Positions 54,072-62,012 of a stretch of 64,000 nucleotides of DNA are shown here, piece after piece. The stretch is from positions 1-64,000 of the forward strand of contig NZ_JAFEXF010000009.1 of NCBI RefSeq assembly GCF_016905445.1, in the 5' to 3' direction. The notes beneath the pieces are model-generated. The model had not been told where the DNA came from. It did no database searches and saw nothing but the letters and a program-made list of their open reading frames with translations. The translations under genes were made by a program, and so were the position numbers. This DNA is from Streptomyces sp. G44. GTDB taxonomy: Bacteria; Actinomycetota; Actinomycetes; Streptomycetales; Streptomycetaceae. The number at the start of each line of letters is the position of its first letter. Position 1 is the stretch's first letter.

Positions 54072-55004
54072 ATGGCTCCACCACTTGGGAACAACGAGGG
54101 AACAGCCGGCAGAGCGGTTCGCCGCCGCGCCCTGCTCACCGGAGCGGGCGCGGCGGCTTTCGGCGCATTCGGGATCTCGGCATGCAGCCGGGTGCCCGAG
54201 GAGGGGAAGGTGCAGGGGGGCGACCTGCTGGAGCGGCTGCGGGACAGCGGCACGGTCAGGATCGGCGTCGCGGGCGAGGTCCCGTTCGGCTACATCGACG
54301 AGGACGGCGAGGTGACGGGCGAGGCACCGGAAATCGCCAAGGTCATCTTTCCCCGCCTCGGTGTGCCCGAGGTCAAGGCGGTGCCGACCAAGTTCGGCGC
54401 CCTGATCCCCGGTCTGACGCAGGCACGGCAGTTCGACGTGGTCTCGGCGGGCATGTACATCAACCCGACGCGGTGCGAGCAGGTCCTCTTCTCCGACCCG
54501 GACTACCGCATGCTCGACTCCTTCCTCGTGCGGAAGGGCAACCCGCACGGCGTCCGGACCTACGAGGACGTCGCGGAGAAGGGCCTGCGCCTGGCGAGCG
54601 GCACCGCCTACGCGCAGATCGACTACGCCAAGGCCGCGGGCGTGCGGGACGTGCTCGTCCTGCCCGACCAGGTGGCGGGGCTCGACGCCGTGGCACAGGG
54701 CCGCGTCGACGTCTTCGCCGGCACCAACGTCACCGTACGCATGGTGGTCGGCAAGAACCCGCGGGTCGAGGCGACGAAGCCCTTCCAGCCCGTGGTCGAC
54801 GGCGAGCCGGCCTACGGCGCGGGCGGCTTCGCCTTCCGGCTGTCCGAGAAGAACCTGCGGGACGCCTTCAACAAGGAGCTGCACCGGCTCAAGAGGAGCG
54901 GCGAACTCCTGCGGATCGTCGAGCCGTTCGGTTTCACCGAGGCGGAGATGACGGATCTGACCGTGCGGAAGCTGTGTCCCCCGGCGAAGGGCTCCTCCTC
55001 ATGA
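54072..55004 (+). CDS. ehuB: Amino-acid-type ABC importer binding lipoprotein (EhuB-like)
   Basis: This 310-residue solute-binding protein of family 3 has a Tat-like VRRRALLTGAGAAAFGAFG and a lipobox GISAC. The bilobed fold follows, with GTVRIGVAGEVPFGYIDEDG, MYINPTRCEQVLFSDPDYR and GGFAFRLSEKNLRDAFNKEL. Relatives in Streptomyces are labelled EhuB (ectoine/hydroxyectoine binding). No ectoine hydrolase gene is present here, so another small zwitterionic or amide ligand is possible. The stop overlaps ehuC (ATGA). Confidence 0.82.
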   Translation: MAPPLGNNEGTAGRAVRRRALLTGAGAAAFGAFGISACSRVPEEGKVQGGDLLERLRDSGTVRIGVAGEVPFGYIDEDGEVTGEAPEIAKVIFPRLGVPEVKAVPTKFGALIPGLTQARQFDVVSAGMYINPTRCEQVLFSDPDYRMLDSFLVRKGNPHGVRTYEDVAEKGLRLASGTAYAQIDYAKAAGVRDVLVLPDQVAGLDAVAQGRVDVFAGTNVTVRMVVGKNPRVEATKPFQPVVDGEPAYGAGGFAFRLSEKNLRDAFNKELHRLKRSGELLRIVEPFGFTEAEMTDLTVRKLCPPAKGSSS

Positions 55005-55735
55005 TGTCGTCGCAGTTCTTCGGCAACTGGTTCCTGCCCGGCCTCTGGATCACCCTCCAGGTCACCTTCCTCAGCGCGGCCCTCGCCTTCGTGATCGCCT
55101 TCCCGATCGGCGTGCTGCGCACGCACCGGCTGTGGATCGTGCGGTTCCTCGCCGGGGCCTACTTCGAGATCTTCCGCAGCACGTCGTCGCTGGTCTTCAT
55201 GTACTGGATCGCGTTCACGGTGCCGCCGGTCTTCGGCATCGGCTTCCAGCCGATGTTCGCGGGCGTGCTGGCGCTCGGCATCACCTACGGGGCCTACGGG
55301 TCGGAGATCGTGCGCGGCGCGCTCGCCGCGGTGCCGCCCGCGCAGCGCGAGGCGGGCATCGCCCTGAACTTCACGCCGTTCCAGCGGCTGCGCCGCATCG
55401 AACTGCCCCAGGCCTGGCCGGAGATGATCCCGCCGTTCAACAACCTGCTCATCGAGCTGCTCAAGGGCACCTCACTGGTCTCCCTCATCGCGGTGGCCGA
55501 CCTGACGTTCGCCGGTGACCTGCTGCGCCTCGTGACGAACGAGAGCGCGCCGATCTACACGCTGCTGCTCGTCCTGTACTTCGTCCTCGCGTTCGTCCTC
55601 ACGCGCGGCATGCGGCTCCTGGAGCGGCACGCCAAGAAACGGGTCGGCCGGGCGCCCGAGAGGACGGGCCTGTTCGGCGGGGTGCGCGCCACGTCGTCGA
55701 TCGACGTCGTCACCGGTACGGGGGCTGCCAAGTGA
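55001..55735 (+). CDS. ehuC: Amino-acid-type ABC permease (EhuC-like)
   Basis: This 244-residue HisM-family permease has four to five membrane helices. The N-terminal segment reads LWITLQVTFLSAALAFVIAF and the EAA loop VPPAQREAGIALNFTPFQRL. The last 30 residues are a polar tail (VGRAPERTGLFGG). It forms the membrane channel with the next gene product. ATGA and GTGA overlaps on both sides show tight coupling. Confidence 0.86.
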   Translation: MMSSQFFGNWFLPGLWITLQVTFLSAALAFVIAFPIGVLRTHRLWIVRFLAGAYFEIFRSTSSLVFMYWIAFTVPPVFGIGFQPMFAGVLALGITYGAYGSEIVRGALAAVPPAQREAGIALNFTPFQRLRRIELPQAWPEMIPPFNNLLIELLKGTSLVSLIAVADLTFAGDLLRLVTNESAPIYTLLLVLYFVLAFVLTRGMRLLERHAKKRVGRAPERTGLFGGVRATSSIDVVTGTGAAK

Positions 55736-56388
55736 ACTGGAACTGGTCGCACGTCGACGCCTTCATGCCGCTCTTCTGGGACGGCGTGGTCCTCACCCTC
55801 CAGGCGCTGTTCTTCGGCACCCTGATCGCCTTCTCGCTCGGCCTGGTCTGGGCGATCGCGCAGCGCTCCGGGAAGAGGTGGATCCGGTGGCCGGTCACGG
55901 CGGTCACCGAGTTCATCCGCAGCACCCCGCTGCTGGTGCAGCTGTTCTTCCTGTTCTACGTGGTGCCCCAGTGGGGCCCCGCCAGCCCCTCTATGTCTCC
56001 CCTCACCACGGGCGTCGTCGGCCTCGGGCTGCACTACTCGACGTACACCTCGGAGGTCTACCGCGCCGGGATCGAGGGTGTGCCGGCCGGTCAGTGGGAG
56101 GCGGCGACCGCGCTGAGCCTCTCCAGGCGCCGCACCTGGACGGCCGTCATCCTGCCGCAGGCGGTGCGCCGGGTGATCCCCGCGCTCGGCAACTACGTGA
56201 TCATCATGCTGAAGGAGTCGCCGCAGATGGCCGCCATCGGCGCGCTCGACATGCTGGGCCAGGCCCAGGGTTACAGCCAGGCGACCTTCACCTACGAGGC
56301 GATCAGCGTGGTCGGTGTCGCCTTCATCGTCATCGCCTACCCCGCCTCTGTCCTCCTGCGAGCCTTGGAGCGTCGTCTTGTCCGCTGA
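55732..56388 (+). CDS. ehuD: Amino-acid-type ABC permease (EhuD-like)
   Basis: This 218-residue HisM/HisQ-type permease starts at a GTG overlapping the ehuC stop. TLQALFFGTLIAFSLGLVWA is the first helix, and the EAA-type loop reads VPAGQWEAATALSLSRRRTW. FIRSTPLLVQLFFLFY is the characteristic second-helix signature of polar amino-acid permeases. The ATPase gene begins 11 nt before this stop. Confidence 0.88.
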   Translation: MNWNWSHVDAFMPLFWDGVVLTLQALFFGTLIAFSLGLVWAIAQRSGKRWIRWPVTAVTEFIRSTPLLVQLFFLFYVVPQWGPASPSMSPLTTGVVGLGLHYSTYTSEVYRAGIEGVPAGQWEAATALSLSRRRTWTAVILPQAVRRVIPALGNYVIIMLKESPQMAAIGALDMLGQAQGYSQATFTYEAISVVGVAFIVIAYPASVLLRALERRLVR

Positions 56389-57193
56389 CAGCAGCACTTC
56401 CCCGGAAATCCGCAACCCCGCCGTCGACGGCAGCGAGCTGATCCGCTTCGACAAGGTCGTCAAGCGCTACGGCTCGAACACCGTCCTGGACGAGCTGGAC
56501 TTCTCCGTCGCCTCCGGCAAGCACGTGACGCTGATCGGGCCCTCCGGTTCCGGGAAGACCACGATCCTGCGGCTTTTGATGACACTGGTGAAGCCGGAGC
56601 AGGGCACGATCAAGGTGGGCGACAAGTACCTCACCCACGAGGAGAGGAACGGCAGGCTCGTCCCGGCGGGCGAGAAGCACGTCCGCGAGGTACGCAAGAA
56701 CATCGGGATGGTCTTCCAGCAGTTCAACCTCTTCCCGAACATGAAGGTCCTCCGGAACGTCACCGAGGCGCCCGTCAGCGTCCTCGGCCTGTCCAGGGAC
56801 GAGGCCGAGGCGCGGGCCCGCGAGCTGCTCGACCTGGTGGGGCTCGGCGACCGCTGCGACGCCTACCCCTCGCAGCTCTCCGGCGGCCAGCAGCAGCGCG
56901 TCGCCATCGCGCGGGCCCTGGCGATGCGCCCGCAGGTGCTGCTGCTCGACGAGGTGACGTCCGCGCTCGACCCCGAGCTGGTGGCGGGCGTCCTGGACGT
57001 CCTGCGCGACATCGCGCACACCACGGACATCACGATGCTCTGCGTGACCCACGAGATGAGCTTCGCCCGGGACATCTCGGACCAGGTGCTGATGTTCGAC
57101 GCGGGCCGGGTCATCGAGTCCGGGACCCCGGAGAAGATCTTCACCGAGCCGGAGCACGAGCGCACCCGCGAATTCCTCGGCGCGGTGCTCTGA
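56378..57193 (+). CDS. ehuA: Amino-acid-type ABC transporter ATPase (EhuA-like)
   Basis: This 271-residue ATPase has Walker A IGPSGSGKTT, Q-loop VFQQFNLFPNM, signature LSGGQQQRVAIARAL, Walker B LLLDEVTSALD and H-loop VTHEMSFARD. TTG 56378, 8 nt behind GGAG, was chosen; earlier readings lie inside ehuD. It powers EhuBCD. It is the last gene of the transport operon and is followed by short direct repeats before the IclR gene. Confidence 0.9.
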   Translation: MSADSSTSPEIRNPAVDGSELIRFDKVVKRYGSNTVLDELDFSVASGKHVTLIGPSGSGKTTILRLLMTLVKPEQGTIKVGDKYLTHEERNGRLVPAGEKHVREVRKNIGMVFQQFNLFPNMKVLRNVTEAPVSVLGLSRDEAEARARELLDLVGLGDRCDAYPSQLSGGQQQRVAIARALAMRPQVLLLDEVTSALDPELVAGVLDVLRDIAHTTDITMLCVTHEMSFARDISDQVLMFDAGRVIESGTPEKIFTEPEHERTREFLGAVL

Positions 57194-57410
57194 GCCGGGC
57201 CCCGGGCCCCGGGCGCGGGACGGCGGGCGGGTCCTGCGTCCGGGTCCTGCGTCCGGGGCATACCAATGGCATATGACGGAGCGGTGCGTTCCTGCTGACG
57301 GGGGCGGAGCGCGCCGACCGATCTCGGCAACGGACGCCCCTCACCGGGCACTTGGCGGCTATCGTGGAAGGTGCCCGACTGTCCGGAACCGCTCCACGCA
57401 GGGGGAAGCC

Positions 57411-58169
57411 GTGGCGTTGAAGCACAAGGCGAGCGCGCCGCACGACTCCGTCCAGAGCGCGCTGCGGGTGCTCGAGATCGTCGCCCGGCACGGTTCCGGC
57501 GTCACCACCGCCGAACTCGCCCGCGAGACCCGCCTCCCCACCGGCCGGCTGGGCCCCCTGCTCCGCATGCTGCGCCGCGAGGGATACGTCGAGCAGACGG
57601 CCGACGGGGCCCACGTCCCCGGGCAGTGCCTCAGCCGGCTCACCTCCGCCGCCCACCACGACGAGGCGCTGCGCGACAAGCTCCGGCGCACCCTGGCCGG
57701 CCTGCGCGACTCCATCGGCGCCGCGGTCTACATCAGCCGCTACGTCGACGGCGAGGTCCGCGTCACCGACGTCGCCGCCGGGCCCCGCACCCCGGCGGTC
57801 AACGAATGGGTGGACTTCCGCTCCTCCGCCCACGCCAGCGCCGTCGGCAAGAGCCTGCTCACCCAGCTCGACGTGAACGGCCGCCGCGACCACCTCTCCC
57901 GCCACAAGATGGCCCGCCTCACCTCGCGGACGATCACCAACGAGCGGGTCCTGCTCAACCGCCTCGCCGCCCAGCCCGCCACGGTCCCGGTCCTCGACCT
58001 CCAGGAGTACGCCGTCGGCACCGTCTGCGCGGCCGTCCCGATCACCGCGGGCTCCTCGGTGGGCTGCCTCGCGCTGTCCCTGCCGGTCGAACACGCGCAC
58101 CGGCTGCGCGAGGCGGCGGACACGCTGAACCGCGGGGCGGCGCCGGTGCTGCTGTCGCTGGCCATCTGA
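57411..58169 (+). CDS. IclR-family transcriptional regulator
   Basis: This 252-residue protein has a winged helix-turn-helix (about residues 13-70, QSALRVLEIVARHGSGVTTA and LPTGRLGPLLRMLRREGYVE) and the IclR effector domain (RTPAVNEWVDFRSSAHASAVGKS to the end). GTG 57411 follows GGGGGAAG. IclR proteins bind small organic acids and control catabolic genes. Its place at the end of the import/amidase cluster makes it the likely regulator. The 217-bp gap before it holds a doubled GGGTCCTGCGTCC repeat. Confidence 0.88.
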   Translation: MALKHKASAPHDSVQSALRVLEIVARHGSGVTTAELARETRLPTGRLGPLLRMLRREGYVEQTADGAHVPGQCLSRLTSAAHHDEALRDKLRRTLAGLRDSIGAAVYISRYVDGEVRVTDVAAGPRTPAVNEWVDFRSSAHASAVGKSLLTQLDVNGRRDHLSRHKMARLTSRTITNERVLLNRLAAQPATVPVLDLQEYAVGTVCAAVPITAGSSVGCLALSLPVEHAHRLREAADTLNRGAAPVLLSLAI

Positions 58170-58224
58170 TCCCGCCGTGGTCATGAGCACCCTTTTGGGC
58201 CAGGTAGTATTTACATGTCAGCAG

Positions 58225-58298
58225 GCGCCGCTAGCTCAGTTGGTTAGAGCAGCTGACTCTTAATCAGCGGGTCCGGGGTTCGAGTCCCTGGCGGCGCA
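58225..58298 (+). tRNA. tRNA-Lys (CTT), second copy
   Basis: Base-for-base the same as the copy at 43749, with anticodon CTT at 58259-58261. The identity extends 8 nt upstream (GTCAGCAG) and one base downstream, 83 nt in all. Here the tRNA has a clear intergenic promoter region (GGTAGTATTTAC just upstream) and no overlapping CDS. Confidence 0.97.
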
Positions 58299-58309
58299 CT
58301 TGCGAATGC

Positions 58310-58346
58310 CGAAAGGGCGTTCCCGGTCTCCGGGGACGCCCTTTCG
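58310..58346 (+). terminator. Hairpin terminator after the second tRNA-Lys
   Basis: CGAAAGGGCGTTCCCGG (58310-58326) pairs with CCGGGGACGCCCTTTCG (58330-58346), 17 bp with one G-T pair, around TCT. Confidence 0.85.
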
Positions 58347-58441
58347 CGTACCCCCGCCACATCAGGGGTGCGGAAAACCGCACCCCCACTCAACGGCAAT
58401 CCTCATACCGCCGCCGACCCGCGCTTTCTAGCGTCTCTGCC

Positions 58442-59122
58442 ATGGACCTCATGACTCTCGCCCTCTCCCAGGAACCCGCCGGCGGCATCGCCGGGTGGGC
58501 CGCCGATCTCGTGGACACCCTGGGCGGCCCCGGTGCCGGGCTCGCCATCGCGCTGGAGAACCTCTTCCCGCCGCTGCCCAGCGAGGTGATCCTGCCGCTC
58601 ACCGGCTTCGCCGCCGGGCAGGGGGTCATCAGCCTGTTCTCCGCGCTGTTCTGGACCACGCTCGGCTCGGTGGTCGGCGCCGCCGCCCTGTACGGGATCG
58701 GCGTCCTGTTCGGGCGGGAGCGCATGCACGCCCTGTGGGCGAGGCTGCCGCTGGTCAAGGCCTCCGACCTGGAACGCACCGAGGCCTGGTTCGCCAAGCA
58801 CGGCACCAAGGCCGTCCTCCTCGGGCGGATGGTGCCGATCTTCCGCAGCCTGATCTCCGTGCCGGCCGGGGTGGAGCGCATGCCGCTGCCGGTCTTCCTG
58901 GCGCTGACCACGGTGGGCAGCCTGGTCTGGAACTCCGTGCTCGTCCTCGCCGGGTACTGGCTGGGTGATCAGTGGGACGTCGTCGAGACGTACGTGGGCG
59001 TCCTCTCCAAGGCCGTCCTGCTCCTCGTCCTGGTGGCCGTCGCCGGGTATGTGGCGGTGCGCGTACGGTCCCGTGGCCGAGGCCCGGCGGGTGCCGCCGC
59101 CCGCCACCGCCGCGGCGACTGA
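58442..59122 (+). CDS. DedA-family membrane protein
   Basis: This 226-residue membrane protein has the DedA/SNARE-associated core: IALENLFPPLPSEVILPLTG, then LFGRERMHALW, RTEAWFAKHGTKAVLLGRMV and the reentrant PIFRSLISVPAGVERMP. DedA proteins help flip undecaprenyl phosphate or other lipids and support envelope homeostasis. About five hydrophobic segments are visible, and the tail is basic. It precedes, by 10 nt, a histidine kinase gene and is probably co-transcribed with it. Confidence 0.9.
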   Translation: MDLMTLALSQEPAGGIAGWAADLVDTLGGPGAGLAIALENLFPPLPSEVILPLTGFAAGQGVISLFSALFWTTLGSVVGAAALYGIGVLFGRERMHALWARLPLVKASDLERTEAWFAKHGTKAVLLGRMVPIFRSLISVPAGVERMPLPVFLALTTVGSLVWNSVLVLAGYWLGDQWDVVETYVGVLSKAVLLLVLVAVAGYVAVRVRSRGRGPAGAAARHRRGD

Positions 59123-59131
59123 GGTCCGCTA

Positions 59132-60286
59132 ATGTCGGACGACGTGAAGCAGCCCGTGGCCGCCCCGTTCCTGCTCCGGGTCGCCGGTGTGCTCGTCGGC
59201 TGCCTCACCGCCGTACTCGGCCTGCTGTACTTCGCCGTCGCGGGCACCGCTCTCGGCGCCTTCCTGCTCTGGCCGCGCACCCGCCCCCGCGCGCACGCCC
59301 TGCTGGCCGCGGGCGCCCGCGTGCTCACCGGGGTCGAGCGGCGCCGCCGCTCCGTCTTCTTCCGCGACACGTTCCCCGACCACCGGGCCTCCGACCAGCA
59401 GATCCTGCGCTACCTCGCGGCCCGTACGTACTCCGGACTGCTCTGCGCGGTCGTGGTCGGCCTCGTCGACTTCGGCGCGGTGCTCGCCGGGATCTTCGCC
59501 GTGTCGCTCACCCACACCTCGATGACCTGGGTGGACCTGCTCAGCCAGGTCGTCCTCGGCGGCACCCTGCTCTTCCTCGCCGTGCAGGGGCTGCGCGCCC
59601 TCACCGAACAGGACGCGCGCCTGGCCCGCGAGTGCTTCGGCCCCTCCGAGCGGGACCTGCTCCGGCGCCGCATCGACGAGCTGGCCACCAGCCGTGCCGC
59701 GGTGGTCCGTGCCGTCGACGTCGAGCGGCGCCGGGTCGAACGCGACCTGCACGACGGCGTCCAGCAGCGGCTCGTCGCCCTCGCCATGCTGCTGGGCAGA
59801 GCGCGCAGGGGCCGCACCCCCGAGCGCGCCGACGCCCTGCTCGAACAGGCCCACAAAGAGGCCCGGGAAGTCCTCACCGAACTGCGCGAGGTGGCCTGGC
59901 GGATCTATCCCACCGCCCTCGACAGCCTGGGGCTCCGCGAGGCGCTCGGCGGGGTGTCGGAGCGGTGCGCGGTGCCGGTGCGCATGGAGTACGACGTGCC
60001 GGAGCCGCTGCCCTCCGCCGTCGAGACGGCCGCCTACTTCGTCGTGTCGGAGGCCGTGAACAACGCCGCCAAGCACGCCTCGGCCGACGAGGTCTTCGTC
60101 CGCGTCCACGGGGACGGGACCTCCGTCGTCGTCCTCGTCCGGGACACCGGTGTCGGCGGCGCCGACCCGTCGGGCAGCGGCCTGACCGGGCTCGGCAGCC
60201 GGGTCGCCGCGCTCGACGGCACACTGCGTGTCGACAGCCCCCTCGGGGGACCCACCACGATCACCGCGGAGCTGCCGTGCGCGTAA
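59132..60286 (+). CDS. NarL-type sensor histidine kinase (pair 1)
   Basis: This 384-residue kinase of the HisKA_3/HATPase type has two hydrophobic regions (RVAGVLVGCLTAVLGLLYFA and a pair near 110-155). It has the phosphoacceptor VERDLHDGVQQRLVALAML and an ATPase domain with SEAVNNAAKHASADEV, VRDTGVGGADPSGSGLTGLG. It shares layout and wording with the kinase at 61.9-63.3 kb. The start follows GAGGT, and its end overlaps the response regulator gene by 10 nt. Confidence 0.92.
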   Translation: MSDDVKQPVAAPFLLRVAGVLVGCLTAVLGLLYFAVAGTALGAFLLWPRTRPRAHALLAAGARVLTGVERRRRSVFFRDTFPDHRASDQQILRYLAARTYSGLLCAVVVGLVDFGAVLAGIFAVSLTHTSMTWVDLLSQVVLGGTLLFLAVQGLRALTEQDARLARECFGPSERDLLRRRIDELATSRAAVVRAVDVERRRVERDLHDGVQQRLVALAMLLGRARRGRTPERADALLEQAHKEAREVLTELREVAWRIYPTALDSLGLREALGGVSERCAVPVRMEYDVPEPLPSAVETAAYFVVSEAVNNAAKHASADEVFVRVHGDGTSVVVLVRDTGVGGADPSGSGLTGLGSRVAALDGTLRVDSPLGGPTTITAELPCA

Positions 60287-60921
60287 TCCTCGCCGAGGAC
60301 TCGACCCTGCTGCGGGAGGGCCTGGTCCGGCTGCTCGCCGAGGAGGGCCATGAGGTGCCGGCCGCCGTGGGCGACGCCGAGGCGCTCCTCGCGGCGGTCG
60401 AGGCGGACGCGCCGGACGTCGTCGTCACCGACATCCGGATGCCCCCGGACCACACCGACGAGGGCTTGCGCGCCGCGGTGCGGATCCGCGAGGCGCGCCC
60501 GGAGATCGGGGTGGTGGTCCTCTCCCAGTACGTGGAGCGCACCTACGCGGCGCAACTGCTCACGTCCAGTGCCGAACGGGTCGGCTACCTCCTCAAGGAC
60601 CGCGTCGCCCAGGTCGAGGAGTTCCTCGACGCGCTGGAGCGGGTGCACGCCGGGGGCGCCGCCATCGACCCCGAAGTGGTCCGGCAGCTGCTCATCCGCA
60701 CCACCCACGCCGACCCGCTGACCCGCCTCACCCCGCGCGAGCGCACCGTTCTGGAGGCGCTGGCCGAGGGGCACACCAACGCGGCGATCGGGGAGAAGCT
60801 GCACATCTCGCTGAGCGCGGTCGAGAAGAACCTCAATGCCATCTTCGACAAGCTGGGCCTGTCCCGGACGACCGGCTACAGCCGCCGGGTCCTCGCGGTG
60901 CTGCGGTATCTGGAGTCCTGA
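60277..60921 (+). CDS. NarL/FixJ-type response regulator (pair 1)
   Basis: This 214-residue regulator starts at a GTG (RVILAEDSTLLREGLVRLL). Its receiver has VVVTDIRMPPDHTDEGLRAA with the phosphorylated Asp, and GYLLKDRVAQVEEF. A LuxR-type helix-turn-helix follows, RLTPRERTVLEALAEGHTNA then SAVEKNLNAIFDKLG. It is the partner of the kinase just upstream and a close paralogue of the regulator at 61.3-62.0 kb. Confidence 0.94.
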   Translation: MRVILAEDSTLLREGLVRLLAEEGHEVPAAVGDAEALLAAVEADAPDVVVTDIRMPPDHTDEGLRAAVRIREARPEIGVVVLSQYVERTYAAQLLTSSAERVGYLLKDRVAQVEEFLDALERVHAGGAAIDPEVVRQLLIRTTHADPLTRLTPRERTVLEALAEGHTNAAIGEKLHISLSAVEKNLNAIFDKLGLSRTTGYSRRVLAVLRYLES

Positions 60922-60963
60922 GCGGTCCTGAGCCGGGCGGCGCGTACCGCCGCGCCGCCGACG

Positions 60964-61293
60964 TCACGACAGGACCACGCCGTCCATGACCAGGGCCGCC
61001 GCGAGCCCCGCCGCCAGGAGCCAGGTGCCGAGCCGCGTCCGGCCGCGGCGGCTCAGCTCGATCACCACGCCGCAGAGGATGAGCAGCAGCCCGTAGACCC
61101 CGACGACCAGCACCGACGAACGGCTCGCCAGCCGCAGCGCGAGGACCACCGCCGCCACGGCCATCAGCAGCCCGGCCGCGGCGATGCGGGCGCGGCGGGC
61201 GCGGGCGGCGGGGGTGGGGCCGTGGGTGCCGGTCTGGTCGGGGGCGCTCATGAGAGTGGATCGTAATCGCTCAGGCGAACGGGCCCGTGTCAT
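60964..61293 (-). CDS. Small membrane protein coupled to response regulator pair 2
   Basis: This 109-residue protein has three hydrophobic segments (AAAGLLMAVAAVVLALRLA, VLVVGVYGLLLILCGVVIEL and TWLLAAGLAAALVMDGVVL) after a 35-residue basic N-terminus. ATG 61293 overlaps the stop of the response regulator gene in an ATGA, so it is probably the third gene of that operon. An internal ATG at 61251 is an alternative. No family is recognised; it may act as an accessory to the kinase. Confidence 0.65.
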   Translation of the reverse strand: MTRARSPERLRSTLMSAPDQTGTHGPTPAARARRARIAAAGLLMAVAAVVLALRLASRSSVLVVGVYGLLLILCGVVIELSRRGRTRLGTWLLAAGLAAALVMDGVVLS

Positions 61294-62012
61294 CCCCTGA
61301 GGTACGCGAGGACCGCCAGCACCCTGCGGTGGACGCCGTCCGCCGGCGGCAGGTCCAGCTTCCCCAGGATGTTGCCGATGTGCTTGCCCACCGCCGCCTC
61401 GGAGACGACCAGTTCGGCCGCGATGGCGCCGTTCGACCTGCCCTCGGCGACCAGCGCCAGCACCTCCCGTTCGCGCGGCGTCAGCCGCTCCAGCGGGTCG
61501 CGGCGCCGCCGCAGCAACTGCCGTACGACTTCAGGGTCGACGACCGTGCCGCCCCCGGCGACCCGCGTCAGCGCCTCGGCGAACTGCTCGACCTGGCCCA
61601 CGCGGTCCTTGAGCAGGTAGCCGACGCCGGTGCCGTCGCCGGTGTCCAGGAGCTCGGCCGCGTACGACCGTTGCACGTACTGGCTCAGCACGAGCACCGG
61701 CAGCGCCGGCCGCCGCTTCCGCAGCTCCACCGCCGCCCGCAGCCCCTCGTCCTGGAAGCCCGGCGGCATCCGCACGTCGGTGACGACGATGTCCGGTTCG
61801 TACGCCGACACGGCGTCCCGGAGCGCGTCCGCGTCGCCGACGGCGGCGACCGTCTCGTGGCCGAAGCGGGCGAGCACGCCGATCAGGCCCTCGCGCAGCA
61901 GCACGCTGTCCTCGGCGAGTACGACTCTCAGGCGTGGGGCGGGGGTTGGCGGCGGGGCCGGGGGCGGGGCGGGGTGGGGGGGGGGGGGGGGGGGTGGGGG
62001 TGGGCTTGGCAC
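61290..62012 (-). CDS. NarL/FixJ-type response regulator (pair 2) with uncertain start
   Basis: The core of 214 residues begins LRVVLAEDSVLLREGLIGVL and matches the regulator at 60.3 kb throughout (VTDVRMPPGFQDEGLRAA, GYLLKDRVGQVEQF, RLTPREREVLALVAEG). The nearest standard start, GTG 62012, adds a proline tail encoded by the 19-nt C tract. Otherwise an in-frame CTG at 61931 overlaps the kinase stop as CTGA, exactly where an ATGA or GTGA would be expected. Expression may depend on coupling to the kinase. Confidence 0.85.
   Translation of the reverse strand: MPSPPPPPPPPPHPAPPPAPPPTPAPRLRVVLAEDSVLLREGLIGVLARFGHETVAAVGDADALRDAVSAYEPDIVVTDVRMPPGFQDEGLRAAVELRKRRPALPVLVLSQYVQRSYAAELLDTGDGTGVGYLLKDRVGQVEQFAEALTRVAGGGTVVDPEVVRQLLRRRRDPLERLTPREREVLALVAEGRSNGAIAAELVVSEAAVGKHIGNILGKLDLPPADGVHRRVLAVLAYLRG

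Noticed and set aside
49305..57193. Ectoine degradation cluster
   Set aside because: The importer resembles Ehu and one enzyme family resembles EutA, but ectoine hydrolase and the other eut/doe genes are not present, so the substrate was left open.
43749..58298. The 14.5-kb block between the identical tRNA-Lys genes as an integrative element
   Set aside because: There is no integrase, excisionase, replication or transfer gene inside. Gene content and base composition look like the surrounding chromosome, and the repeats are full tRNA genes with their own terminators rather than partial att copies.
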